From: PALSA-188 sp963720075
GTDB taxonomy: Bacteria > Acidobacteriota > Terriglobia > Terriglobales > Acidobacteriaceae
Reading direction: 5' to 3'
Length of the DNA: 64,000 nt
Assembly: GCA_963720075.1 (NCBI GenBank)
Contig: CAVREG010000012.1
Coordinates: 124,001-188,000 of the forward strand
The translations under genes were made by a program, and so were the position numbers. Position 1 is the stretch's first letter, and every line of letters begins with the position of its first letter. This document shows, one piece after another, positions 35,140 to 43,653 of this stretch. The notes beneath the pieces are model-generated. The model searched no databases. It was not told where the DNA came from and worked only from the letters and a program-made list of their open reading frames with translations.

Positions 35140-36729
35140 ATGACGGACCCGCGCCACAGCGCTTTTTGGATGCGCGTCAGAGCTAATCGCCTGACATCTA
35201 CGCTTACGATTTTGGCCACATTGACGGTCGGCATCCTGATCGGAACCGTTATTTCTTACGGGGTGAAAGGGCAAGAGGGCAAGAAGGCCTCGGATGCAAC
35301 GCCTTTAACGGTACCCTCGCCACAAGTTCTCTCCAATCAGTTCTCTCAAATCGCAAAGCAGCTCGAGCCGAGCGTGGTAAACATCAATACTGAGGCCACA
35401 ATAAAGCAAAGCGTGCATCCGCGCCGCCGCGAAAACCCTGACGATGATGATCAGGGAGGGCAGGGCGGCCAGAATCCCTTTGACGATTTCTTTGACCGCT
35501 TCTTCGGCGGCCCTGGCAGCGACGGCGGAGCGATCCGTGAACATTCGCTCGGTTCCGGCGTTATTGTTGATCCCAAGGGCTACATTCTTACGAATCGTCA
35601 CGTAGTGGAGAAAGCAGACCGCATTCGGGTGAAACTCCAGGACGACCCTCCGGGCGTGCTACACGATGCGAAGGTTGTCGGCGAAGATCAGGAAACCGAT
35701 CTAGCGGTGATCAAGATTAATGTTGATCGTTCCCTGCCGGTCGCGAAACTCGGCAATTCCGACAGCATGCAGGTGGGGGATTGGGTTCTAGCCGTAGGCA
35801 GTCCTTTCGGATTGCAGGAAACCGTCACTGCGGGCATCGTCTCTGCAAAGGGACGCAACATCGTGCCCAGTCACCAGTTCCAGTCCTTTATTCAGACCGA
35901 TGCGGCCATCAATCCAGGAAACTCGGGAGGCCCATTGGTCAATATGTCCGGCGAAGTAATTGGCATCAATACGGCGATTCTTACCGATACGAATGCATAC
36001 GCCGGAGTCGGATTTGCGATGCCGTCGAACACCATAGCCTCAGTCTATAACCAACTGATTGGCCCGGAGCACAGGGTAGCGCGTGGGTCCATCGGAATTG
36101 AATTTAATGCTGAGGAAAATCCAGCCATCGCTCGCGTTTATGGCGTTCAATCTGGCGTGACGGTTTCCAGCGTTGTGGCTGGAAGTCCGGCGGAAAAGGC
36201 TGACCTGAAAGTTGGAGACACAATTACCACCGTGGACGGCAGGCGAGTGAAAAATGGCGATGACCTGGTTGCCGACATTGCCAGCCGCAAACCCGGCACA
36301 AAAGTCACGCTGGGTCTGATCCGCAATGGCAAGAAACAAGACGCTCCAGTAATTGTCGCCGACCGCTCAAAACTCTTTGCTTCCCGGGGCGGAGATGAAG
36401 ATGAGGGCAACTCGGAAGCAGCTCCAAAAGCGAGCCGTTTTGGAGTCACGGTGCGCGGCATTACACCTGACATGGCAGACCGTCTCGACATTCCTGCCGG
36501 AAAAGGTGTTATCGTGCAGGACGTGAAACCGGGATCTTTCGCGGAAGATGCCGGTTTGAGCCGTGGCGATGTCGTGCTCGAAATCAACAAACAGCCGGTG
36601 AATAATGAGGATGACTTCAATCGGATTGAATCAAGCATGAAAAGTGGACAGGATGTCGTCTTTCTGGTCCGCCAAAGGGGCGCTGGCCGTCAGGACGGTA
36701 CTATTTTCCTGGCAGGCACACTTCCGTAA
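35140..36729 (+). CDS. HtrA/Do-family periplasmic serine protease
   Basis: Envelope protein quality control protease of 529 residues. A membrane anchor or signal (TSTLTILATLTVGILIGTV, about residues 20-38) precedes a trypsin-like domain with His in TNRHVV, Asp in ETDLAVIK and Ser in NPGNSGGP. Two PDZ domains follow (about 300-385 and 420-525), the second ending in a hydrophobic stretch. A Gly/Asp-rich loop (DDDDQGGQGGQNP) before the catalytic domain corresponds to the LA loop. The ATG at 35140 follows GGAGGAAG. Its divergent neighbour is rimP. Confidence 0.95.
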   Translation: MTDPRHSAFWMRVRANRLTSTLTILATLTVGILIGTVISYGVKGQEGKKASDATPLTVPSPQVLSNQFSQIAKQLEPSVVNINTEATIKQSVHPRRRENPDDDDQGGQGGQNPFDDFFDRFFGGPGSDGGAIREHSLGSGVIVDPKGYILTNRHVVEKADRIRVKLQDDPPGVLHDAKVVGEDQETDLAVIKINVDRSLPVAKLGNSDSMQVGDWVLAVGSPFGLQETVTAGIVSAKGRNIVPSHQFQSFIQTDAAINPGNSGGPLVNMSGEVIGINTAILTDTNAYAGVGFAMPSNTIASVYNQLIGPEHRVARGSIGIEFNAEENPAIARVYGVQSGVTVSSVVAGSPAEKADLKVGDTITTVDGRRVKNGDDLVADIASRKPGTKVTLGLIRNGKKQDAPVIVADRSKLFASRGGDEDEGNSEAAPKASRFGVTVRGITPDMADRLDIPAGKGVIVQDVKPGSFAEDAGLSRGDVVLEINKQPVNNEDDFNRIESSMKSGQDVVFLVRQRGAGRQDGTIFLAGTLP

Positions 36730-36834
36730 CCTGAAAAGAACGCTGCTGGGACTGGTCCTGAGGCCCGATTCAAGGGATGATTACACAGGACCAACCGGTT
36801 TGGGTTTGAAAGTTCCTGGACCTCGAGGTGAAGG

Positions 36835-37317
36835 TTGCGAAGCAAGATTTTTCTACATGGGATGTTCGTTAGGATCGCGGTAATGCTGTTGCTGTCAGCT
36901 GCGATTGCGTATGCCAGCGCTCCTACGCCCAAGAAAAAAACCTCCGCTAAAGCCGCGTCTCACGGTTCCGCTCACCGGCGTCACTCCCGCAGGCATGTAG
37001 CGAAATCTCACGGGCAGCAGAAAATTGATCCTCAGCGCGCCGAGCAAATCCAGGAAGCTCTTATTCGCGAACATTATCTTTCTGGGGAAGCCTCCGGAGT
37101 GTGGGATAGCGCCAGTCAAAGCGCAATGCAGCATTACCAGGCGTCTAACGGTTGGCAGACGAAAGTTGTCCCTGACTCGCGAGCACTGATTAAGCTAGGG
37201 CTTGGTCCGGACCACGGCCACCTGCTCAATCCCGAAAGCGCAATGACTTCTCCGCCGCAGTTGTCCCCTCGAACCTCGGTCTCGGATTCGCCCGCCGTCA
37301 GCGATCGGCAGAAGTAA
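36835..37317 (+). CDS. Peptidoglycan-binding-domain-like secreted protein
   Basis: 160 residues. Hydrophobic signal (IAVMLLLSAAIAYASA), then a Lys/Arg/His-rich linker, and a short helical domain (QIQEALIREHYLSGEASGVW, then SQSAMQHYQASNGWQ) resembling a PG_binding_1 fold. The C-terminus is Pro/Ser-rich. The start could be TTG 36835, preceded by GAGGTGAAGG, or ATG 36862; I prefer the TTG because it supplies a basic n-region. Probably binds cell wall; no enzyme domain. Confidence 0.7.
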   Translation: MRSKIFLHGMFVRIAVMLLLSAAIAYASAPTPKKKTSAKAASHGSAHRRHSRRHVAKSHGQQKIDPQRAEQIQEALIREHYLSGEASGVWDSASQSAMQHYQASNGWQTKVVPDSRALIKLGLGPDHGHLLNPESAMTSPPQLSPRTSVSDSPAVSDRQK

Positions 37318-37416
37318 GCGCTCGGTCGTAGCCAAAAGTCCGTAGTCTGCGCCGAGCAGTAAATATTCCCCTTGGCGATTCGCTGGTGCTAGTATGTCGG
37401 GCTGAGCAGGTGTCCC

Positions 37417-37869
37417 ATGAAACTCACAGATGCGGTGGAAGCTGTATTGAAGTCGAAAGGTTCCAACCGGGTGTTGTCCATAGGGCCAGACCAGTCCGTT
37501 TTCGAGGCCATACAGAAGATGGCGGACGAAAGTGTGGGCGCTTTGATTGTTCTGTCTCAGGACAAACTCGTCGGTATTTTGTCGGAGCGGGATTACGCGC
37601 GCAAAGTGATACTGAAAGGCCTTTCGTCCAAGGAGACGCCGGTTCGCGACATCATGACCACCCCGGTTGTGTTCGTAACCCGGCAGCATACTGTTGACGA
37701 ATGTATGAGCATCATGACGAAGCATCGTCTTCGCCACCTTCCAGTCATGAAAGATGATGCGGTGGTTGGCATCGTTTCGATCGGCGATTTGGTGAAGTGG
37801 ACGATTTCCGGGCAGGCGGAGACTATTCAAGAGCTCCAGGGATACATCACCGGGGGCTATCCTGGTTAG
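37417..37869 (+). CDS. CBS-domain-pair protein
   Basis: 150 residues made of two CBS motifs (about 8-62 and 75-130), with typical segments VFEAIQKMADESVGALIV, GILSERDYARKV, and VGIVSIGDLVKW. Stand-alone CBS pairs bind adenosine nucleotides and act as sensors for partners that cannot be told from sequence. AGGTG precedes the ATG. The last 20 residues form a short tail seen in many CBS proteins. Confidence 0.9.
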   Translation: MKLTDAVEAVLKSKGSNRVLSIGPDQSVFEAIQKMADESVGALIVLSQDKLVGILSERDYARKVILKGLSSKETPVRDIMTTPVVFVTRQHTVDECMSIMTKHRLRHLPVMKDDAVVGIVSIGDLVKWTISGQAETIQELQGYITGGYPG

Positions 37870-38020
37870 GCGGCCCTGAAGTCAGTTCAATGCGGATGGT
37901 TGGAGGCTCTGTCAAGGGGTGCCATCCCAGCTGAAAGGTCAGGCCATACCGGCCAAGCTATGCTCGCCCAGCCGGACGGGGCGTCCGGGTTTACATGATT
38001 CCCGAATAATTCGACGGGGG

Positions 38021-38773
38021 TTAGGAGTTGCCCGCGACTGTCCTCAATTTACCCGGCAGAAAATGATACGGGGGCCATGGGCCGCTGATCACCAGTTCAC
38101 AGTTCTTTAGTTGCTTGGCTGCGCTGGTGTAGCGGTTCTGATATTTTTCTACAGCCTTGGAGTCAATCAGGTGAGCGATGTCAATCAACATGCCGTTGGT
38201 ATTCACGCGCTTGCAACTGACTTCTTCTTCGAGCGGATTGAATAGTTTGTGGACTTGTACTGATAGAGCGCGGGCCTTGGTCTGGCGCTCGCGGTCTTTG
38301 AAGGCTTTATCCCGCAACTTCATAAGGTAGTCGCCGCCAACCGTGTCGGGCAGCGGAACGTCGGCGATAGCCGGCCGCAGAGACCCGTCGCGAACCAGCA
38401 ATTTGAGGTGCATTTCGGCTTTGCCTCGGAGCTTGGCTACGCTCTCCCCGAAAGCCCGTTTATTGGCGCGAACCGCCTGGCGTAGCGCGTCATCGGTGTC
38501 AAAAATCGTACCGAAGCGGAAAGGAAGCACGGTCCCGGTACGGAAACACACGCTCACCACCCGCGCATGTTCAATCACATGTTTTTCTTCGAGCTGACCA
38601 TTTTCGGCGGCCCGGTCATATTCGGTGACAATCACGGCAAAATCGCCGCTGGGATAGCTGAGGACGGGCGCGCCATTCACCCCTTGTATGCCTTCCAGCA
38701 GGAAAGGACGGCGGCTGCGTGTTCCATTTTGTAGGGCTTGATGCTCAGTGAGGCAGTACGCGTACCACGACAT
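38021..38773 (-). CDS. GvpL/GvpF-family protein
   Basis: 250 residues. The opening MSWYAYCLTEHQ, the VLSYPSGDFAVIVTEYD strand and the HARVVSVCFRTGTVLPFRFG segment match the GvpL/GvpF gas-vesicle accessory family, which is needed for vesicle assembly. No gvpA or other gas-vesicle gene is in the window, so this is an isolated copy of unknown job. The ATG lies at 38773. Its upstream region carries short direct repeats and an inverted repeat. Confidence 0.82.
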   Translation of the reverse strand: MSWYAYCLTEHQALQNGTRSRRPFLLEGIQGVNGAPVLSYPSGDFAVIVTEYDRAAENGQLEEKHVIEHARVVSVCFRTGTVLPFRFGTIFDTDDALRQAVRANKRAFGESVAKLRGKAEMHLKLLVRDGSLRPAIADVPLPDTVGGDYLMKLRDKAFKDRERQTKARALSVQVHKLFNPLEEEVSCKRVNTNGMLIDIAHLIDSKAVEKYQNRYTSAAKQLKNCELVISGPWPPYHFLPGKLRTVAGNS

Positions 38774-38837
38774 AGGGTCTCTCCGAACCTACTTCGAGGC
38801 AGAACCTACCTCGAATGGGGGATAGCTCGTTACGACT

Positions 38838-38880
38838 CTAGTACTTATGCTAGTACTTAAGGAAGATTGGCAGTACTTAC
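38838..38880. promoter_or_regulatory. Direct repeats of AGTACTTA upstream of the GvpL/F-like gene
   Basis: CTAGTACTTA at 38838-38847 and 38850-38859 (12-base period), and CAGTACTTA at 38871-38879 (20 bases further). About 65-105 bases from the minus-strand start codon. Possible activator sites. Confidence 0.4.
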
Positions 38881-38939
38881 GCGAGATGGACGCCAATTGC
38901 CGCGTCCATGTTGTACTTTACTACCGAAACAGGAAAAAT

Positions 38940-38957
38940 TGCAACCATTTTGTTGCA
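38940..38957. promoter_or_regulatory. Inverted repeat TGCAAC-N6-GTTGCA between divergent genes
   Basis: A perfect six-base inverted repeat with a six-base spacer; a third half-site GGTTGCAA begins at 38982. It lies between the GvpL/F-like gene and the divergent gene at 39074, so it may control either. Confidence 0.45.
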
Positions 38958-39073
38958 TAGAACATCTTCGACGAGGTTTTCGGTTGCAATTTATACGCAG
39001 CTGGGGATGCTATGATGTTTTCTTCGCTACACTGCTTCTGGAATAGCTGCCCCTGACGGCGCGGCTACTCTTC

Positions 39074-40129
39074 ATGCGTATAAAACGACGCCTCCCAATT
39101 TTCCTGGTTGTGCTGCTGGTTGCCGCGGCAGTTGCATTTCTCGTTGTGCTCCGGAAGCATGCCCCGCCGGAGCCTGCCCGTCTTCTGCCAAGCGCTGACG
39201 GATTCGCCTACATCAATCTTCAATGGATACGCAGAACAAACATCACCGGCCAATTGCCGGATGTTCCCCACGATCCAGAGTATGAGCGATTCATTCAGGA
39301 GACTGGATTCCAGTTCGAGCGCGATCTCGATCAGGCGGCCTTTGCCATCCACTATCCTGGGACGGCGGATGGCGATCCTCAAGAAGCCAGATTCTCAGAA
39401 ATTTTTGTTGGAAAGATTAATGGAGAACGGTTGCGTGTCTATTTGCGCAAAATCTCAGGTTCAATTGAGACGTACGGTTCCACGGAAATTTACATCATTC
39501 CATTGGCAGGGCGTACGCTGCGAGTTGCGATTCTTGGAGTGGACACGGTCGCAGCCTCCAACAACAGCGATCCCGAGGTAATTCGCGGAATCATCTCGCG
39601 TTCACGCAAGCTGGCATCGCCATTCGGCGGTCCTGCGCTCTTGCGCCAGTATTACAAGCACATCCCTATCGGAAGCCTCGCATGGGGAATTCTGCGGACC
39701 GGTAGCTCCTCAGACGTGGCAGCCGGGTTGCGTCCTCTTGGCCTCGATTCATCTTTTCTATTCTCAAAACCTGCGGTGGTCGTCGGCTCAGCTCGATACC
39801 TGGTTTCGGTCCGCCTCAGGGCCGAAGCATTCACGGGAAGCGATGAAGAAGCGCAGCAGGTAACTGAAAAAGTGAAGACATTCTTAAATATTTTCGGATC
39901 GGCGGAAATATCAGTCGCGGGCGGAACGGATCCGGACGTGAAGAAGTTGTTCAGCAGTCTAAAGGTCGAGCAGCATAAAGATCGGGCTGTGCTTACGGCT
40001 ATTGTCCCAACAAATTTTATTCGCAAGCTGGTCGCCGAAGCACCGAATGAAGTGGGCGCCGGAGAACCTCAAGAAGCTCCTTTGTCCGAAGAGAAAAAGC
40101 CGGCAAAAGAGAAGAAGCCTGCAAAATGA
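39074..40129 (+). CDS. Membrane-anchored hypothetical protein
   Basis: 351 residues. Basic N-terminus (MRIKRRLP) then one membrane helix (FLVVLLVAAAVAFLVVL), a large extracytoplasmic domain of unknown type, and a Lys/Pro/Glu-rich tail (SEEKKPAKEKKPAK). The segment RLLPSADGFAYINLQWIR recalls a family of acidobacterial envelope proteins, but I have no name for it. A 300-base regulatory region lies upstream. Confidence 0.7.
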   Translation: MRIKRRLPIFLVVLLVAAAVAFLVVLRKHAPPEPARLLPSADGFAYINLQWIRRTNITGQLPDVPHDPEYERFIQETGFQFERDLDQAAFAIHYPGTADGDPQEARFSEIFVGKINGERLRVYLRKISGSIETYGSTEIYIIPLAGRTLRVAILGVDTVAASNNSDPEVIRGIISRSRKLASPFGGPALLRQYYKHIPIGSLAWGILRTGSSSDVAAGLRPLGLDSSFLFSKPAVVVGSARYLVSVRLRAEAFTGSDEEAQQVTEKVKTFLNIFGSAEISVAGGTDPDVKKLFSSLKVEQHKDRAVLTAIVPTNFIRKLVAEAPNEVGAGEPQEAPLSEEKKPAKEKKPAK

Positions 40130-40156
40130 TCGGGTTGCTCAGGGGTCGGCTCCGGA

Positions 40157-41002
40157 TCACCTGAATGCAATCATGGGCACCGCCAATAGAGCCGCAATTA
40201 TCCCAACGGTCTTCCATCGCGTGAAGTGTTCCCGCAGAAAAATTCGGGCCAGAAGAACGGTGACTACCGGATAAAGCGACGTAAGCACTACCGCCTGATC
40301 TAATCTTCCAACCTGGCTGGCGCGAATGAACATCACGCTGCCGTTGACGTCGAGACACCCAGCCAATACAGCTAGTCCTATTCGGAACGCGTCCGTGTTG
40401 CGGAACAATCGGCCAAACAGCACGATTGAGCCTGTCAGGATTAAAGAAGACAAACGGGCAGCCGAAGCGATCCAAAGCGCCGAGCCATTTCCCGCCTGCT
40501 TGATGCACATGAAGAAGCCGGCAAACCCTATTCCCGCCAGCACCGCTAAGCCGATGCCTTCGGGCCGGCCCTCATGTTCAGGCCGTGAAACCATCCATAT
40601 CCCAAGTCCCGCGAGAAGAAATCCTGCAATCTGTAACGGGCGCGGAAGCCCTTCCGAGAAAATTGCGAAGAATGTTGGAATTGCAGCGCCGAGCACAGCC
40701 GAAACCGGTGCTGCAAGTCCCATTCGCCCGCTCGCCAGTGCGCGATAAAAAATTGCCAGAGCCAGACCTCCCGAAAGGCCCGCGGCCAAGGCCCACCCTA
40801 AACTGTGGGTGGAAGGAATCGCGGAATGTTTCGCCACGGCAATTGTTGTAATAAATGCCAGGCTGCTTGCGTGGGCTATGGCGGTAATTAAAAAAACATT
40901 CGCGCGGCGGGACGCGTATCCGCCAATAAAATCGCTGGCACCCCAACAAGCAACAGCAGCCAGGCCGAATGCGGTGGGCGCGAGTGCGAAAGATGCAGGC
41001 AT
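40157..41002 (-). CDS. EamA/DMT-superfamily transporter
   Basis: 281 residues, very hydrophobic, with about ten membrane helices in two EamA repeats (about 6-135 and 150-280). Features such as GLAAVACWGASDFIGGY and the AAPVSAVLGAAIPTFFAIF helix are typical of drug/metabolite exporters. Converges on the gene at 39074. The start ATG at 41002 lies next to a multi-hairpin repeat. Confidence 0.88.
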   Translation of the reverse strand: MPASFALAPTAFGLAAVACWGASDFIGGYASRRANVFLITAIAHASSLAFITTIAVAKHSAIPSTHSLGWALAAGLSGGLALAIFYRALASGRMGLAAPVSAVLGAAIPTFFAIFSEGLPRPLQIAGFLLAGLGIWMVSRPEHEGRPEGIGLAVLAGIGFAGFFMCIKQAGNGSALWIASAARLSSLILTGSIVLFGRLFRNTDAFRIGLAVLAGCLDVNGSVMFIRASQVGRLDQAVVLTSLYPVVTVLLARIFLREHFTRWKTVGIIAALLAVPMIAFR

Positions 41003-41045
41003 GTTCGTGGGTGAAAAAGATTAGCACGGGACTTTGCGAAGGAAC

Positions 41046-41204
41046 ACGTAGGGGCGGACGTCCTCGTCCGCCGTGGCCGAGCGAGGCTCGGCGGTTGCGA
41101 ATCTTAGATAATTTCTAACCTGGATGATTGCATCGCAGCCAACCGCTAGAAAGATTCCGGCGGACTTCGTCCGCCTGCCCAGACGAGGACGTCTGGGCCT
41201 ACGT
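41046..41204. repeat. REPIN/MITE-like element with terminal inverted repeats and four hairpins
   Basis: Bounded by ACGTAGG (41046-41052) and its complement CCTACGT (41198-41204). Inside are hairpins 41053-41072 (GGCGGACG/CGTCCGCC), 41076-41092 (GCCGAG/CTCGGC), 41159-41175 (GGCGGAC/GTCCGCC) and 41178-41197 (CCCAGACG/CGTCTGGG). It fills most of the 300-base gap between the exporter and rpe and has no open frame. Confidence 0.75.
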
Positions 41205-41302
41205 AGATCATTGTGGCCACGAGGGAACACTGTTATTCGGGCGGAATATAGCTTTGCCGCGTGGTAAACTTTTCCCAAGCTTCTTGTTCCCGGGAACCCA
41301 GG

Positions 41303-41977
41303 TTGATTGAACTAGCCCCCTCTATTCTTTCGGCGGATTTCGCTCGTCTGGCGGACCAGATTCACGGTGCCGCGGAAGGCGGAGCCACCATAATCCATGT
41401 GGACATTATGGATGGCCACTTTGTTCCTAATATTACGGTCGGGCCGCCTGTGGTAAAGTCGCTGCGAAAAGTCACCGACCTGCCGCTCGATTGTCATCTG
41501 ATGATCGAGAATCCAGACGAATTTATTCCGCAGTTCGCCGAAGCCGGGGCAGACTGGATTTCCGTGCATCAGGAAGCATGCCGGCATTTAGACCGGACAT
41601 TGCATCTTATTCAGAATCATGACTGCCGGGCGGGTGTGGTGATTAATCCTGCGACGCCGGTGGAATTTCTGACGGAAGTGCTCGATGTTGTGGATTATGT
41701 GCTGGTGATGTCGGTCAATCCCGGCTTCGGTGCACAGGAATTTATTCCGAACTCAGTCCATAAAATCCGCCGCCTGGCCGATTTGCGGCGGGAACGCAGG
41801 CTTAATTTTCGCATTGAGGTGGACGGGGGAATCGCGCGCGACACGGCGTTAGAAGTGGTGAGGGCAGGGGCAGAAATTTTGGTTGCAGGCAACGCTATCT
41901 TCGGTCAGGGCGATCCAAAGACTAACGCCCAAAATCTATTGAAGACCGCCAACGAGGCCACATTGCTGAAAGTGTGA
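41303..41977 (+). CDS. rpe: Ribulose-phosphate 3-epimerase
   Basis: Interconverts ribulose-5-phosphate and xylulose-5-phosphate in the pentose phosphate pathway. Starting at TTG 41303 gives LIELAPSILSADFA, the standard beginning, and 224 residues. Metal-binding and active-site motifs are visible: HVDIMDGHFVPN, LDCHLMIENP, VMSVNPGFGAQEFIP and the phosphate loop EVDGGIARDT, followed by AGNAIFG. The longer frame from GTG 41261 adds a non-homologous tail. Confidence 0.95.
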   Translation: MIELAPSILSADFARLADQIHGAAEGGATIIHVDIMDGHFVPNITVGPPVVKSLRKVTDLPLDCHLMIENPDEFIPQFAEAGADWISVHQEACRHLDRTLHLIQNHDCRAGVVINPATPVEFLTEVLDVVDYVLVMSVNPGFGAQEFIPNSVHKIRRLADLRRERRLNFRIEVDGGIARDTALEVVRAGAEILVAGNAIFGQGDPKTNAQNLLKTANEATLLKV

Positions 41978-42045
41978 ATCCCGGCTGTATCAGGGGCGGC
42001 GATTGTGCGGTCCTCGCGAATTCGCAAAGTACTTAAAAGGATTCT

Positions 42046-43503
42046 ATGTCACGTCGTATTTTTACAGTTTTTCTTCTCGGCCTGCTCGCATTTGCGGTGG
42101 CATGCAGCAACAAAAAAGTTAGCAACCCGCTTGCCAACATCGGTTCCAAGCAGCCCGACAAGGTCCTGTTTGACCGCGCCATGGACGCGATGAAGCACAA
42201 CCATTTCGACGTGGCGCGCCTCGACATGCAGACGTTGATCAACGCGTATCCCGATTCCGAATATATTGCGCGCGCGAAACTGGCAGTCGCAGATTCCTGG
42301 TATGCCGAGGGTGGTACCGCCGGGCTCGCACAGGCAGAAGCCGAATACGAAGACTTTGAGACGTTCTTTCCCAACATGCCCGAGGCAGCTGAGGCTCAGC
42401 TGAAAATTGCCAACATCCATTTCAGGCAAATGGAAAAGCCGGACCGCGATTATACGCACGCCGTGCGCGCCGAAGAAGAATACCGGAAGCTCATTTTGCA
42501 ATGGCCCGATAGCAAACTGGTTCCCCAAGCCAAGCAGCGATTGTTGCAGGTGCAGGAAGTAATCGCAGAGCGTGAATTTCTGGTCGGCCGATTTTATTAC
42601 AACCGCCAATCTTATCCGGCGGCGATTGCGCGATTGCAATCGCTCGCGGATGAATACCCTTTGTACAGCAAAGCCGATGAGACTTTGTATTTGCTTGGGC
42701 AATCTTACGAGGGCGAAATCGCTGTCATGCGGAGCAAGCAAGGCAACGAGGTTATGAAAACTCGAATGATTCAGGATTTTACAAAACACGCGGCAGAAGC
42801 TTATTCGCGAATCCTGACGCGCTATCCGCTGATGGATAGTGCCGATGAGGCAAAACGCCGGCTGGAAGCGCTTAAGCAACCGGTTCCGAGACCGACCAAA
42901 GCTGCCGTTGCACTCAACAAGGCCGAAGAAGCCAGCCGCCATCAGGACACCCCATTTTCCAAGGTGATGGGAACTTTCGAGAAGAGTCCTGACACATCGG
43001 CAGCGGCGACGGTCGGCGACCCGGCGCTCGTCGAACCCAAGGTGACCAGCGCGAAGGACGTGGTGCAGGCAGCCAGTCGTGCAGCCATGGGGGATTCAGG
43101 AAAACAGGCCGCGTCTGTAGAAACCGTAAAAGGAGCTATGCCAGCAGCGGACCAACCTGCGCCGCGATCAGATTCTCCTCTTAACAGTGATGCGACAGTT
43201 ACCGGAGCCGCGGATACCTCTGCCGTGGATAACACCGTAGCCCAGCCTGATGCCAATGAATTGACGCCAAATGCAGCGCCTGATCCGAATGAACTGAAAC
43301 CAAATGTTGCGGCGGACAATGCGCAGCCCCTGACACCCCCGCCGCAGGTTAACGAAATTCAGCAGGCTAATTCCAATCCGGCTGCAACAGGTGACGCGAA
43401 AACCGCAGACGCGGCTGCATCCCAGGAACCCGCCGACGACGCCGACATTTCTTCAAGCAAGAAAAAGAAGAAGAAGGGACTGCACAAAGTCGTCCCATTC
43501 TGA
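42046..43503 (+). CDS. bamD: BamD-like outer-membrane assembly lipoprotein
   Basis: 485 residues. Lipobox LLAFAVAC at about residues 13-20, then TPR-like helices (residues about 35-270) matching BamD/YfiO: LFDRAMDAMKHNHFDVARLD and AINAYPDSEY-like repeats. BamD delivers beta-barrel proteins to BamA. A C-terminal extension of about 200 residues rich in Ala, Pro, Asp and Thr, ending in a lysine cluster (SSKKKKKKGLHKVVPF), is longer than in Proteobacteria and probably disordered. No other bam gene is adjacent. Confidence 0.88.
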   Translation: MSRRIFTVFLLGLLAFAVACSNKKVSNPLANIGSKQPDKVLFDRAMDAMKHNHFDVARLDMQTLINAYPDSEYIARAKLAVADSWYAEGGTAGLAQAEAEYEDFETFFPNMPEAAEAQLKIANIHFRQMEKPDRDYTHAVRAEEEYRKLILQWPDSKLVPQAKQRLLQVQEVIAEREFLVGRFYYNRQSYPAAIARLQSLADEYPLYSKADETLYLLGQSYEGEIAVMRSKQGNEVMKTRMIQDFTKHAAEAYSRILTRYPLMDSADEAKRRLEALKQPVPRPTKAAVALNKAEEASRHQDTPFSKVMGTFEKSPDTSAAATVGDPALVEPKVTSAKDVVQAASRAAMGDSGKQAASVETVKGAMPAADQPAPRSDSPLNSDATVTGAADTSAVDNTVAQPDANELTPNAAPDPNELKPNVAADNAQPLTPPPQVNEIQQANSNPAATGDAKTADAAASQEPADDADISSSKKKKKKGLHKVVPF

Positions 43504-43653
43504 GCCGGAAAAACCACATGGGGAAAGACGTCCCCGCCTGTCCAGTCGAGCGGGAGCTGGATCACGTCATTTTCCAGCGTATAAGGTTTTGCGCATCGCA
43601 TATAGATTGAGAATCCTCAAAAATTGTATCGAGTTCTAACCATGGAGAGACGC

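Noticed and set aside
41046..41204. CRISPR array suggested by repeated hairpins
   Set aside because: Repeats are palindromes of different sequence without uniform repeat-spacer units, and no cas gene is present.
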